Below are positions 8,574 through 17,120 of a DNA stretch of 64,000 nt, piece after piece (position 1 is the stretch's first letter; every line of letters starts with the position of its first letter). A program made the translations under genes and the position numbers. The notes beneath the pieces are model-generated. The model was not told the DNA's origin. It searched no databases and saw nothing but the letters and a program-made list of their open reading frames with translations. Source of the stretch: Clostridiaceae bacterium (GTDB lineage: Bacteria > Bacillota > Clostridia > Lachnospirales > Lachnospiraceae); the NCBI GenBank assembly GCA_910575795.1, contig CAJTGE010000006.1, positions 62,001 through 126,000 of the forward strand, in the 5' to 3' direction.

Positions 8574-9344
8574 CTATTCTTTTTTCACCTTCTCTAAAAC
8601 CGGCCCCAATATCTCCGTCCACGGCCCGAAAGCATCTTTCTCCTCCAGATGGGTCAGCCCCATCCAGTTAAGCCCGCCCGGCGTCATTTCCCTCGCCAGA
8701 TCCTCGAGTTTACCCGGCCATGCAGATGCCTTTTGGGACAGCGCGGATGTAAATGCAGTCACATATTTCCTGGCCGCAGGCCCGTCCAGCCCGTTGTCCA
8801 CGCACCAGCCGGTCAGGCGCGTCAAAAGCATGTAGTAGGCGCTCATCAGCCCTGTGACAGCGCGCAGAATCGCGATCTGATCCGGTGTTTCGACCAGAAC
8901 CGGAGTCCCCACATGAGACATCAAATCACGTACTTCCGGGATCGGCGGATACACCACGACCGGCCCGAAACGGTTGGCGGCAAAGGTGAGGGGCACTACG
9001 TCAGCGATGATCGCGCGTCTTCCGATCAGTTCCTCCGCCCGCTTTAAGCTCAGCGTTGCTACCAGATTAATAAAATGCTTTTCCGGGGGGAAGGAAAGGC
9101 CCGCAATCACTTCCTCCGCAGCCGCCGGAAGAAGCGCTGCAAATACCCAGTCCGAGCGATCCACGACCTCCTGATTGTCCGCCGCGACTGTGATCATGTC
9201 CGGATATTTCTCCCGAAGCGCCTGCGCCCGCTCCCGGTTCCGCGGCGATACGGCAATGCTCAGCTCTTCAATCCCGCTCTCGCAGAAGCCTGTCGCAACG
9301 GCTGTCGTGATAATCCCGGTTCCAATAAATCCAAGTTTCATCAT
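8574..9344 (-). CDS. Pyrroline-5-carboxylate reductase-like NAD(P)-binding protein
   Basis: 256 residues with an N-terminal Rossmann motif (MKLGFIGTGIITTAVATGF) and the helical C-terminal dimerisation region of the ProC family. ProC reduces pyrroline-5-carboxylate to proline. In true ProC proteins the C-terminal signature contains a GGTT core; here the same place reads MTPGGLNWMGL, so key substrate contacts differ and another imino or keto acid substrate is likely. I therefore give no gene symbol. Two adjacent ATG codons follow GGGGGA; either may be used. It stands alone between a dyad-rich gap and a palindromic repeat. Confidence 0.75.
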   Translation of the reverse strand: MMKLGFIGTGIITTAVATGFCESGIEELSIAVSPRNRERAQALREKYPDMITVAADNQEVVDRSDWVFAALLPAAAEEVIAGLSFPPEKHFINLVATLSLKRAEELIGRRAIIADVVPLTFAANRFGPVVVYPPIPEVRDLMSHVGTPVLVETPDQIAILRAVTGLMSAYYMLLTRLTGWCVDNGLDGPAARKYVTAFTSALSQKASAWPGKLEDLAREMTPGGLNWMGLTHLEEKDAFGPWTEILGPVLEKVKKE

Positions 9345-9450
9345 AGATTCCCCCTTTTTCAGCTATCATTTAAGTCTCATTGTAACACGGCCTTTTAGCA
9401 GGAGTCAAATTTAATCGGATTCCTTGACGTCAGATTAGCATATCTCTGGA

Positions 9451-9475
9451 AACAGTTCAGGTTGTCTGAACTGTT
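9451..9475. repeat. Dispersed palindrome, TAACAGTTCAGA family (copy 1)
   Basis: AACAGTTCAG and CTGAACTGTT are perfect 10-bp arms around a 5-base loop. The same core recurs at 24346, 29311, 45915 and 62719. All copies are between genes. This one lies between the ProC-like gene and tRNA-Lys. Confidence 0.7.
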
Positions 9476-9548
9476 ACGATCTCTGAAACCGCAAAACAAA
9501 AAAGCGCCGACCCCACAGCTCTCTGTCTGCAAAATCAGCACTTCTCAG

Positions 9549-9621
9549 TGCGCCTTCAGGGACTCGAACCCTGGACAAATAGATTAAGAGTCTACTGCTC
9601 TACCAACTGAGCTAAAGGCGC
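9549..9621 (-). tRNA. tRNA-Lys (anticodon CTT)
   Basis: A 73-base cloverleaf: acceptor stem GCGCCTT/AAGGCGC, D arm AGCTCAGTTGGTAGAGC, anticodon stem GTAGA/TCTAT around the loop CTCTTAA, and T arm with GGTTCGAGTCC. The anticodon CTT reads the lysine codon AAG. The CCA tail is not encoded; the base after the acceptor stem is A. Confidence 0.95.
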
Positions 9622-9882
9622 TTGTCTTTACTTTGTTCTGTCATCTCCGTGACACATGACATATTCTATCCTATAACACAGAAAAAGTCAACACTTTTTT
9701 TAACTTTTTTTTACAGTTTTTTTTGGTATCATTATTATGGCTGCAGGGAGCCTGAGAACAGCCGTCATCTGCCCCTGTGCGCTCCGTTGCGTCCGTTTAC
9801 CGGAAACGCATGGTAGTAAAACCGCGAAGCGCTTTTCATGGGCAGATGCCGCTCCTGCTCCCGGAGTATCCTTAAATACGCT

Positions 9883-10200
9883 TTAAAGAACCTGGCCGAT
9901 CGCCATCTCTATGGACTTTTTGGTCTGAACTCCTGCTTCCCTGCGGAAGATCTCTCCGTTTTTGAAAATAATGAGCGTCGGGATGGACATGATGCCGTAT
10001 TTCACCGCAATATCCGTGTTGGCGTCTACATCCATTTTGCCGACCTTCAGCCTTCCCTCATATTCTGCCGCGAGCTGCTCTACGATCGGCGCCATCCGCT
10101 TGCACGGGCCGCACCAGTCCGCATAAAAATCAACCAGCACCGGAACGTCTGACTTTAATACCTCCGCCTCGAAATTCTCACTCGTAAATCTCATTTCCAT
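9883..10200 (-). CDS. trxA: Thioredoxin
   Basis: A 105-residue cytoplasmic disulfide reductase with the active site DFYADWCGPCKRMAP and the cis-proline segment MSIPTLIIFKNGE. The length is typical. The ATG at 10200 (MEMRFTSENF) is nine bases after AGGAGGAG; the TTG two codons earlier is too close to the ribosome site. That ribosome site overlaps the stop codon of the small gene at 10213-10356, and trmB lies before that, so the three are likely one transcript. Confidence 0.95.
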   Translation of the reverse strand: MEMRFTSENFEAEVLKSDVPVLVDFYADWCGPCKRMAPIVEQLAAEYEGRLKVGKMDVDANTDIAVKYGIMSIPTLIIFKNGEIFRREAGVQTKKSIEMAIGQVL

Positions 10201-10212
10201 TTGCAACTCCTC

Positions 10213-10356
10213 CTATCTCTTCTTTTTTCTGTCAGCACTTAACACCTTTGAAGCCTCGTCGAACTGCTTTTTCCATTTCAAAACAGCTCTGTTTAATTCC
10301 GTCTTGTCGCTCGTTGCCCTTGACAGCGTGCGGCTCACCTTTGTTTTCAGGCTCAT
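10213..10356 (-). CDS. Small basic hypothetical protein (47 residues)
   Basis: An intact 47-codon frame, lysine- and arginine-rich at both ends (starts MSLKTKVSRTLSRATSD, ends SADRKKKR). It starts 28 bases after the trmB stop, with GGAG eight bases before the ATG, and its stop overlaps the thioredoxin ribosome site. It is predicted to be helical, with no membrane segment, cysteine or known motif. The tight packing between trmB and trxA supports it as a real gene. Its function is not recognised; binding to RNA or nucleic acid is only suggested by the charge. Confidence 0.65.
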   Translation of the reverse strand: MSLKTKVSRTLSRATSDKTELNRAVLKWKKQFDEASKVLSADRKKKR

Positions 10357-10384
10357 GCTGCAAACTCCACTCTTATTTTTTATA

Positions 10385-11044
10385 TCATATGCAGTTTACA
10401 GGCAGCCGGGAAGCCGCCAGCTTACAGATCGGCTTTCCTTCTGCCGAGAACTTTGTCTCATACTCGGTCATCACATTTCCCTTTGCCAGATCGCTTTGGT
10501 GCAGATCGAATGTGGAATAGAGAATGTTCCACCCGGCCTGCGGGATGGACTCCATGGAATATTCAAACAATGCCCTGTTATCCGTCTTGAACTCCACAAT
10601 GCCGGACGCTGCAAGTATCTGGCTGTAAACCGCCATGTACTTCGGCGACGTCAGCCGGCGGCCCGCATGGCGCTCTTTGGGCCATGGATCCGAAAAATTC
10701 AGGTAAATGCGGCTCACTTCGCCCGGGGCGAACACCTCCGCAAGATTTCCCGCGTCCAGGCACATGAAATACAGGTTCCCTAGCGGCGTCTCCAGACGCT
10801 CTCTTTTGCGGATCGCCTTAACCAGCACCGTGGAATACCTCTCGATCCCGATAAAATTCTTATCCGGATTCTGCATCGCCAGCTCTGTAATAAATTTTCC
10901 TTTCCCCATACCGACCTCAATCTCGATCGGATTTGTATTCCCAAACAGTGTGCCAAAGCTTCCCCGCCGCTCTGACGGCTGTGTGACAACATACGGGCTT
11001 TTCTCTATCATCTCCTCTGCTCCCGGTATATGGCGCAGTCTCAT
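10385..11044 (-). CDS. trmB: tRNA (guanine-N7)-methyltransferase
   Basis: 219 residues. SAM-dependent enzyme that methylates G46 in the variable loop of tRNAs. The SAM-binding motif is IEIEVGMGKGKFI, followed by NFIGIERY. The family signature YLNFSDPWPKERHAGRRL is complete, as is the C-terminal FKTDNRALFEYS and TEYETKF. The start follows GGGAGGGAG. It is the first gene of a short unit with the 47-residue gene and trxA. Confidence 0.95.
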   Translation of the reverse strand: MRLRHIPGAEEMIEKSPYVVTQPSERRGSFGTLFGNTNPIEIEVGMGKGKFITELAMQNPDKNFIGIERYSTVLVKAIRKRERLETPLGNLYFMCLDAGNLAEVFAPGEVSRIYLNFSDPWPKERHAGRRLTSPKYMAVYSQILAASGIVEFKTDNRALFEYSMESIPQAGWNILYSTFDLHQSDLAKGNVMTEYETKFSAEGKPICKLAASRLPVNCI

Positions 11045-11406
11045 ATGCTCCCTCCCCGCGCGCGGCCTGCGGTCCGGCCCGTCCGCACCCGTTTGTTGTA
11101 GCTGTATAACGGATGTATGGCCTTTTCCTTTAGTCTGCTCGCTTTTGCCGTTTTTATCTATTCATTATTTCCATAATTTTATCCCCGCATCAGCCGGGAT
11201 TTTTGTAAATAATAACTATATATTACCATTTCATGGTTTTTTATGCAAGTCAACAATTTTTTCAAAAATGACGTGCATAAAACCCCGCGATATATTATAA
11301 TAATAGTAATTCATCATTAAGGACACGATACGCAGTATTTCATCAGGGGACGCGCGGCGCGGCCGTGCGGATCAGATGGACTGCTGCCGTACAAAGGAGA
11401 CAGCCT
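11045..11406. promoter_or_regulatory. Divergent intergenic region between trmB and the DUF4145 gene
   Basis: 362 bases with no gene. The centre is AT-rich. A TATAAT at 11296-11301 is the best -10 candidate for the plus-strand gene, without a convincing -35. No riboswitch or strong hairpin is visible. Confidence 0.4.
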
Positions 11407-12294
11407 ATGAGCACTACAGACAACCCGGCAGGAGGTGGCTGGGACAAAATTCAGACCGGCATTAAGGATACCGAGCGCCTGATCGGCCAGAAGAAATATA
11501 ATATGGCCATGATCAAAGCGCGTCAGACATTGGAGTGCATGGTAAAAGCGCTCTGCGAACAGTCCGGTATCATGCAGGGGAACTTAATTGACATGATCGA
11601 CGCCCTTTACGAGGACGGCGTGATCAGCAGGACCACCAGCGAGCACTACCATAAGATCCGAACGATTGGGAATAAGGCCATCCATGAGGATGACAACAAT
11701 TCCTATAACGCCAGCCAGGCGCATCATCTGCTTGCGCAGGAGGTATATACCTTTATCAACGATTACAGCGGACGCCGCAAAAAGGCGGCCCCGCCGCAGA
11801 GACGGCCGGTTCCGGACGGCAACGTAAGGCGCGGCGGCCGTCCTTCCGCTTCCTCAAACGCCAGCCGCCGGCGCAGGGGCGCGCCCCAGAGAAGGGGCCT
11901 GGATCCCGGAAGCATTATCAAGCCGCTTCTTCTGATTGCCATTATCATTGCGCTGATATTTATCATCAAGATGATCCGGCCCGCCGAGGAGAAGGCCCCG
12001 GAAACTTCCTCCGAGCCTGTGACGGAAGCGCCCGCAGAAACGCCGGCCATGAGTATACCGCCGATTGAGATCCCGACCACAGAGGCAGCGGCGGCTCCGG
12101 CCGTGAGATACAAGACCACGGACGCGCTGAATGTCCGCTCCGCGCCGTCCACCGATGCAGCTACAAAGATCGGGCTTCTGACGCTGGGTACGGAAGTCGA
12201 ATTCGTCTCAGATTATGACGACACATGGTGCGTTATCAAATACAACGGCCAGGATGCTTATGTGTCAAAGGAATTTTTAACACCTGTCCAATAA
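11407..12294 (+). CDS. DUF4145 (HEPN-like) - transmembrane - SH3 domain protein
   Basis: 295 residues. Residues 1-115 are a DUF4145-type helical domain, with KARQTLECMVKALCEQ and the conserved IRTIGNKAIHED, which resembles the R...N..H helix of the HEPN fold. A basic, Arg/Pro-rich linker follows, then one membrane helix (IIKPLLLIAIIIALIFIIKMI, residues about 178-198). An acidic Pro/Thr stretch leads to a bacterial SH3-like domain (ALNVRSAPSTDAATKIGLLTLGTEVEFV...YVSKEFL). The SH3 domain would lie outside the cell and could bind peptidoglycan. The ATG at 11407 follows AAAGGAGA; an earlier in-frame ATG has no ribosome site. A terminator follows directly. Function unknown. Confidence 0.85.
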   Translation: MSTTDNPAGGGWDKIQTGIKDTERLIGQKKYNMAMIKARQTLECMVKALCEQSGIMQGNLIDMIDALYEDGVISRTTSEHYHKIRTIGNKAIHEDDNNSYNASQAHHLLAQEVYTFINDYSGRRKKAAPPQRRPVPDGNVRRGGRPSASSNASRRRRGAPQRRGLDPGSIIKPLLLIAIIIALIFIIKMIRPAEEKAPETSSEPVTEAPAETPAMSIPPIEIPTTEAAAAPAVRYKTTDALNVRSAPSTDAATKIGLLTLGTEVEFVSDYDDTWCVIKYNGQDAYVSKEFLTPVQ

Positions 12295-12296
12295 CA

Positions 12297-12345
12297 TAAA
12301 AGCCCCGCTGCCGGGAGTCCTTATGCTCCCGGCGCGGGGCTTTAT
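12297..12345 (+). terminator. Rho-independent terminator
   Basis: AAAAGCCCCGC and GCGGGGCTTTT pair around an inner CCGGGAG/CTCCCGG stem, directly after the DUF4145 gene. Both ends carry A or T runs, so it can also serve the convergent HAD gene. Confidence 0.85.
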
Positions 12346-12386
12346 ATCCCGGCCGCATATCCAATTATGTATCGTACCATAACCGT

Positions 12387-13073
12387 TCAGATACCCCGGA
12401 CGGCTGCGGCATCCTCTCTGTCCAGCAGCCGTTTCGCAAGGGGAACGACAGCCCGAAGATCCGCAAGCTCAAAATCCGCCAGGCTCCTGTCAAAGCAAAA
12501 GCGCTCGTCTATCAGCGCCGCCACCGTCATACCCGCATTGTGCCCGGCCGTAATCCCAACGGTCGAATCCTCTATCACCAAGCATTCCGCAGGATCCAGC
12601 CCCAGCCGCTCTGCCGTATGCAGATAAACCGCCGGATCCGGCTTGCTCCGTTTAAAATCGCTTCCGCTGACCATCAGCTCCAGGCGTTCTGCCACCTTAT
12701 TCTCAGTCAAAATCTTTTCCACCTGCTCGATATTCGTGGACGAGGCCACGGCAAGGCGCAGCCCCATGTCCTTTAACTGATCCATGACCTCCAGCACTTC
12801 AGGCCGGAAGATGGACAGGTAATCCACGGATGAAAAAATTTCCGCCCAGCGCCCCAGATATTCGTCGTGCAGCTCCTCCCATGTCTCCCCTGTCTTCACA
12901 GCCGCCTCCACCACGACCCAGCAGTCCCGCTTGGTCGTGCCGACCGTCCCATAAAGCTCCTCCAGCCTCACATCCGGATTCTTTTCCCGCGCAAACTCAT
13001 ACAAATATTTTAAATACTCTCCCTCGCTGTCAATAATCACGCCATCCATATCAAAAATGACTGCTTTTATCAT
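12387..13073 (-). CDS. HAD-family phosphatase/phosphoglucomutase-like
   Basis: 228 residues, HAD superfamily subfamily IA. Motif I is VIFDMDGVIIDSE (nucleophile Asp8, Asp10), motif II is LAVASSTN, and the lysine and motif III segment is GSDFKRSKPDPAVYL...CLVIEDSTVGI. This resembles beta-phosphoglucomutase or sugar-phosphate phosphatases; the exact substrate cannot be told. The ATG at 13073 follows AGGAG. The frame stays open far upstream, but that extension is antisense to the DUF1461 gene and is rejected. Confidence 0.9.
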   Translation of the reverse strand: MIKAVIFDMDGVIIDSEGEYLKYLYEFAREKNPDVRLEELYGTVGTTKRDCWVVVEAAVKTGETWEELHDEYLGRWAEIFSSVDYLSIFRPEVLEVMDQLKDMGLRLAVASSTNIEQVEKILTENKVAERLELMVSGSDFKRSKPDPAVYLHTAERLGLDPAECLVIEDSTVGITAGHNAGMTVAALIDERFCFDRSLADFELADLRAVVPLAKRLLDREDAAAVRGI

Positions 13074-13316
13074 AAATCTCCTGTCCTCCGTAATCTCAGT
13101 GTAATTTGAACTGTATGCAATACCAACAGTATACAGGACGTCATCCCGTTTTGGCAAGAGGCGTTTGCCTCTTCCTCTGCCTCCCTTTTTCTGATATAAT
13201 ACATTTTTGAAAACATTACTGCTCACACCCCTGCCGGGCTGTGACCGGTAACACGCTTCGCAATGCACACAAACCGCTGCTATCACAACAATCACTTTTA
13301 AAGGAGCCACAATACC

Positions 13317-14027
13317 ATGAAATATTTCAACCATTTCCTCGGGATCCTCTGCGCCTTCTGCCTGATGATCCTGTTTCTCATCACCTCCGTAGAAGCCGTC
13401 GTCTACTGGATTCCCGGCTATTTTGAGGCCAAGTACACAAAATACGGCGTCGCCGGCACGGTTGACATGACCATGGAGGATCTGCTCGACGTCACGGACG
13501 AAATGATGGACTACCTGCGCGGCAACCGCGAGGATCTGCATGTCCCCACCGTTGTGGGCGGTGCAGAGCGCGAATTCTTTAATGAACGCGAAATAGCGCA
13601 CATGGAGGACGTCCGCGGCCTCTTCCTGGCCGCGATCGCTCTCCGCCGCATCTGCGCAGCCGTGTGCGTCCTCTGCGTACTTATTTTGATATGGAGAAAA
13701 GCCCCCCTCGCCGTCCTCCTCCCCAAAATGCTCTGTACCGGCGCCCTGCTCTTCCTGGCCCTGGCCGCGCTGCTGACCACCATCATATCCACAGATTTCA
13801 CAAAATATTTTGTCATTTTCCACAAAATATTCTTCAACAACGATCTGTGGATCCTTGACCCCAGAACCGATCTCCTGATCAACATCGTCCCGGAGCCCTT
13901 TTTCATGGATACCGCGCTCTACATTGCCATCACCTTCGCATTCCTGACGCTCCTCTTATTCTTCATCTGTATGTGGATGATCCGCCGAAACAGGAAAGCG
14001 GCAGATAAAAACACCCCAAAAAGCTAA
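13317..14027 (+). CDS. Integral membrane protein, DUF1461/TIGR01906 family
   Basis: 236 residues with four predicted membrane helices: residues about 5-30 (FLGILCAFCLMILFLITSVEAVVYW), 108-126, 135-155 and 200-222. A long external loop between helices 1 and 2 carries the family segment NEREIAHMEDVRGLF. The role of the family is unknown. AAGGAG precedes the start. A TATAAT-like -10 lies near 13193. The gene diverges from the HAD gene and is followed by a long inverted repeat. Confidence 0.85.
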   Translation: MKYFNHFLGILCAFCLMILFLITSVEAVVYWIPGYFEAKYTKYGVAGTVDMTMEDLLDVTDEMMDYLRGNREDLHVPTVVGGAEREFFNEREIAHMEDVRGLFLAAIALRRICAAVCVLCVLILIWRKAPLAVLLPKMLCTGALLFLALAALLTTIISTDFTKYFVIFHKIFFNNDLWILDPRTDLLINIVPEPFFMDTALYIAITFAFLTLLLFFICMWMIRRNRKAADKNTPKS

Positions 14028-14037
14028 CGGCAACGTA

Positions 14038-14143
14038 GCCAGAGGCAGCTTCTATATCCATGAGGTCTTTTCGAGCTTAGTACCGCTGCGCTTTTCTCCG
14101 GGCGAAAGCGGGGTTTCTGTTGGATATAGAAGCTGCCTCTGGC
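14038..14143. repeat. Inverted repeat with perfect 23-bp arms
   Basis: The arms at 14038-14060 and 14121-14143 are exact inverted copies, separated by 60 bases, just after the DUF1461 gene. There is no T run after the second arm, so a simple terminator is unlikely. One arm recurs at 50326-50350 with 22 of 25 bases identical, which makes this a dispersed palindromic element. Confidence 0.8.
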
Positions 14144-14274
14144 GGCCCTCCCACAACAATCCTTGCGGCGCCAGCATAATATTTCCCTTTACAGAATCCC
14201 ATTCTTCCGATATACTGTTGAATATAAGTTACATTTCTATTACAAATATTTTAACCAAGAGGAATGGATTATTT

Positions 14275-15873
14275 ATGAAACGCAAGATCATCAACCTCTG
14301 CCTGTGCCTCCTCCTTCTATGCAATTTTTTCTGCACAGAGGCTCTGGCATCCACAGACTGGCCCGACGAGCTTTACCTGGAATCGGACGCCGGAATCGTG
14401 ATGGATGCGGACACGGGCATTGTGCTTTTTGGAAAAAATATTCACGACACCTATGCGCCGGCCAGTATCACCAAGGTATTAACGGCGCTGATTGTGCTGG
14501 AACGCTGCTCTCTCGACGAAACCGTTACCTTTTCCTTTAACGCCGTCCACAATGTGGAGGCCAACAGCACCAGCGCCGGCTATGAGACAGGCGACAAGGC
14601 CAGCGTAAAGGACTGTCTCTACGCGCTGCTGCTGAAATCAGCGAATGAGTCAGGCAATGCCCTGGCAGAGCATGTGGCCGGTTCGATCGAGGATTTCGCC
14701 GGGCTGATGAACGAGAAAGCCAAAGAACTGGGCTGCCAGGACTCCCATTTCAACAATCCCAGCGGCTTAAATGACGAAAACCATTATGTGAGCGCGTATG
14801 ATATGGCGCTTATCACAAGGGCGGCCTTTGAGAATGAAACCTTTTCAAAAATTGTCGCCACCACCTACTACAAGCTTCCTCCCAGCAAGAACAATCCGGA
14901 CGGGCTTGGAATTTCGCCCGGTAACCGCATGGTCAAGCGCAATTTTCCTGATCAGTACCGGCCTGATGTGATTGGGGGCAAGACCGGATTTACCTCGATA
15001 GCGCTGAATACGCTTGTGATCGGGGCCCGGCAGGGAGATACAACGCTTGTCACTGTGGTTCTTCACAGCCGATCTACACAGTATAAAGACACCAAACGGC
15101 TGTTAGACTTCGGATTTTCCAATTTTCAGTCTGTCCGAATCGGCGATTATGATCAGACCTTTTCCAGCATCGGAGATGATTTAAAAATTGCCGGCCTTCC
15201 CACCTCGACCGACCAGGTTCTTACCATCAATCCCGACAGCCGGATCATTCTTCCCAAAACGGCGGATATTTCTGAAACGACTATTTCACTTGACTATGAG
15301 GTTCCCCCGTCCGCTCCGGAAGGGACAATCGGCTGTGTCAACTATCAATTGGGGGATCGCCCGGTGGGGCAGGCATACTTAACATTTAAAGACAGCCTGC
15401 CAGAGCTGAATGAGACGCTGCCCGACGAGCTTTTGGAAGTGAATCCGGCCTCCATGACTCCCGGGCAGGAGGCGGAAGATGTTACCGCCGCAGAGCCGGA
15501 CGATACGGCCGGCCGGATGCGCAGCCTTCCTGAGGAGCCGGCAGAGAGCGGCGCAGACACAGAGCAGAAGGGAGATTCCCGCTCGCTCAGGGATCTGTTT
15601 GCCATCTCTATCCCGTTCCAGAGCGTGATCTTTAAGGCGCTGATCGCCGTTTCGGCGCTGGTCCTGGCCAATTATTTGATTTTAAATACCATCAAGAAAA
15701 ACCGGGCCCGCGAGGAAGCGGCGGTACTCGAGCGGCGCAGGCGGCGGGCGGAACGTCTCCGTGATGCCGGCATTTCGGAAGCGGAATTTGATCTGATGAT
15801 GCAGGAAAAGCGGCAGGCCGCCGCCTCTGACAAACAAAAAAAGCGCTCCGGGGCGGGGCGCATAAAAAAGTAA
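14275..15873 (+). CDS. dacF: D-alanyl-D-alanine carboxypeptidase (DacF-like PBP)
   Basis: About 532 residues, exported, trims the terminal D-Ala from peptidoglycan side chains. A signal peptide (KIINLCLCLLLLCNFFCTEALA) is followed by the peptidase S11 motifs: SITK (Ser64-Lys67), SAN in LLKSANESGN, and KTG in IGGKTGFTS. A C-terminal beta domain and an acidic linker lead to a membrane helix near residues 455-475 and a basic cytoplasmic tail. The tail is longer than in Bacillus DacF. The ATG at 14275 begins the signal peptide; AGAGG lies about 12 bases upstream, a little far. Likely roles are in the cell wall or spore cortex. Confidence 0.92.
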   Translation: MKRKIINLCLCLLLLCNFFCTEALASTDWPDELYLESDAGIVMDADTGIVLFGKNIHDTYAPASITKVLTALIVLERCSLDETVTFSFNAVHNVEANSTSAGYETGDKASVKDCLYALLLKSANESGNALAEHVAGSIEDFAGLMNEKAKELGCQDSHFNNPSGLNDENHYVSAYDMALITRAAFENETFSKIVATTYYKLPPSKNNPDGLGISPGNRMVKRNFPDQYRPDVIGGKTGFTSIALNTLVIGARQGDTTLVTVVLHSRSTQYKDTKRLLDFGFSNFQSVRIGDYDQTFSSIGDDLKIAGLPTSTDQVLTINPDSRIILPKTADISETTISLDYEVPPSAPEGTIGCVNYQLGDRPVGQAYLTFKDSLPELNETLPDELLEVNPASMTPGQEAEDVTAAEPDDTAGRMRSLPEEPAESGADTEQKGDSRSLRDLFAISIPFQSVIFKALIAVSALVLANYLILNTIKKNRAREEAAVLERRRRRAERLRDAGISEAEFDLMMQEKRQAAASDKQKKRSGAGRIKK

Positions 15874-15918
15874 AATGTACGCCCGCAATCTCGCTGCGCC
15901 TGATTTTGTGAATACATT
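15874..15918. repeat. Short palindrome-family element (family A, copy 1)
   Basis: About 45 bases between the convergent dacF and exonuclease genes. It begins AATGTACGCCCGCAATCTC, continues CGCTGCGCCTGATTTTGTG and ends TACATT. Most of it matches the left half of the larger element at 17121-17284. Confidence 0.6.
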
Positions 15919-15932
15919 AAAGGGAAACGGTC

Positions 15933-16892
15933 TCAACGCCGCTTCCCTTTACTTCTCTCTGAACGTTTCTTCTTTGTCTCTTCCTTTTTTATCTCCACCG
16001 CGCGCGCGCCTTCCTCGTCCACCTGCTTGACGGTTTTTACTGCGTACACCTGGCCGTCCTCCGTCTTTTTAATGCGGATTTTTCCTTTAAACAGGCCGTG
16101 CTCCGGGCAGATCGCCAGGCAGAAATAGAATTTCTGACTCGCAGAAAACCAGCGGATCTTTTTCCGGAGCATCCTCCGGCATTTATAGCACACCATATCC
16201 GTCATCCTGCGCTCTTCCATCACCTGCTCGCGGTATTCAAACTGCCTGGAAACGTATTTGGCATAGCTTGGGAATTCCAGGTAGATCTCTTCCTCCTCTG
16301 TCTCAGGCACACGGTAATAGTCCACGGATACATACTCCACCATACTGTAAAAGTCCATTGCGCCCATCACGCGCCCGGTATAGTATGCGTCGTCAAGCGC
16401 CCTGTGAAAGGGGCGTTCCTCCGCAAGCCCCAGCTCCTCCACCGCGCGGTCTAAAGACTCCCGCTGCCCCTGTCCCTTTACAAGGGCGTAGATCTTCTGC
16501 ACATCATAGTAAAGAAGAGGCCAGCCAAACGGTATCTCCATGCCGTGATAAACGATATTACGCTGCAGCTCTGTCAAATCCATCGGCCCCCATGTGCAGA
16601 GGCTGTAATCCGTTCCGCACCACTCCAGAAACTCCTTCATCGCATTCATAAAGGAAGTTCCCTCCTGGTTCAGCTCCTCGATCGACATATGTGTCACTTC
16701 TGAAATAATAAAATGCATCTCCCGGTACACCCTGGGCCGGATCAGACGGCGGAATTCGGATACGATCTGCAGGCTGCTGTTCAGTTTCACCGCGCCGATC
16801 TCAATAATCTCAAACGGCAGCCTGTCCGCAGAGCTGTCCTTACCCATGGGGCTCTGGTTCCACTCAAGGTCTAATACGATATAATGTCTCAT
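15933..16892 (-). CDS. KapD-like 3'-5' exonuclease (DEDDh)
   Basis: About 319 residues. The N-terminal exonuclease domain has the DEDD acidic residues: IVLDLEWNQ (Exo I), the middle LCTWGPMDLTELQ (Exo II) and FHRALDDAYYTGR (Exo III, H...D). The closest known relative is KapD, an inhibitor of the KinA sporulation pathway in Bacillus. The C-terminal part holds a CYKCRR...CPEH cysteine cluster that may bind zinc and a Lys/Arg/Glu-rich tail. I prefer the second ATG (16892), eight bases after AGAGG, over the one at 16898. It is convergent with dacF. Confidence 0.82.
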   Translation of the reverse strand: MRHYIVLDLEWNQSPMGKDSSADRLPFEIIEIGAVKLNSSLQIVSEFRRLIRPRVYREMHFIISEVTHMSIEELNQEGTSFMNAMKEFLEWCGTDYSLCTWGPMDLTELQRNIVYHGMEIPFGWPLLYYDVQKIYALVKGQGQRESLDRAVEELGLAEERPFHRALDDAYYTGRVMGAMDFYSMVEYVSVDYYRVPETEEEEIYLEFPSYAKYVSRQFEYREQVMEERRMTDMVCYKCRRMLRKKIRWFSASQKFYFCLAICPEHGLFKGKIRIKKTEDGQVYAVKTVKQVDEEGARAVEIKKEETKKKRSERSKGKRR

Positions 16893-16987
16893 AATCATGT
16901 CCTCTGCGCGGCAGCAGCCGCTTTCTGCCGCCGCGATCTGAATGTTTTATTCCTTATAACTTTACCACATTGTCTTCCATTCGTCTA

Positions 16988-17016
16988 TTGAATCTGCTTT
17001 TTCTTTCGTATATAAT
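16988..17016 (+). promoter_or_regulatory. Sigma-70-type promoter for the RelA/SpoT-like gene
   Basis: TTGAAT (16988-16993) and TATAAT (17011-17016) have a 17-base spacer. The start codon is at 17307, so the transcript would carry a leader of almost 290 bases that includes the whole palindromic element at 17121-17284. Confidence 0.6.
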
Positions 17017-17120
17017 ATCAGCTAATGAGTAACAGCAAAGACAGATCTGCGCGCTGGCTGCGCTGGCCGTACGGTCTGCACAGCGCCGGCTGTATGAAAT
17101 ATTGAAAAGCAGGAAAATCT

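Noticed and set aside
10201-10206. TTG start two codons upstream for thioredoxin
   Set aside because: It lies only about three bases from the AGGAGG site; the ATG at 10200 has normal spacing.
13074-13823. Long in-frame upstream extension of the HAD phosphatase gene
   Set aside because: It is antisense to the DUF1461 membrane protein, which has a ribosome site and membrane helices, and the HAD motif I starts right after the ATG at 13073 with its own AGGAG.
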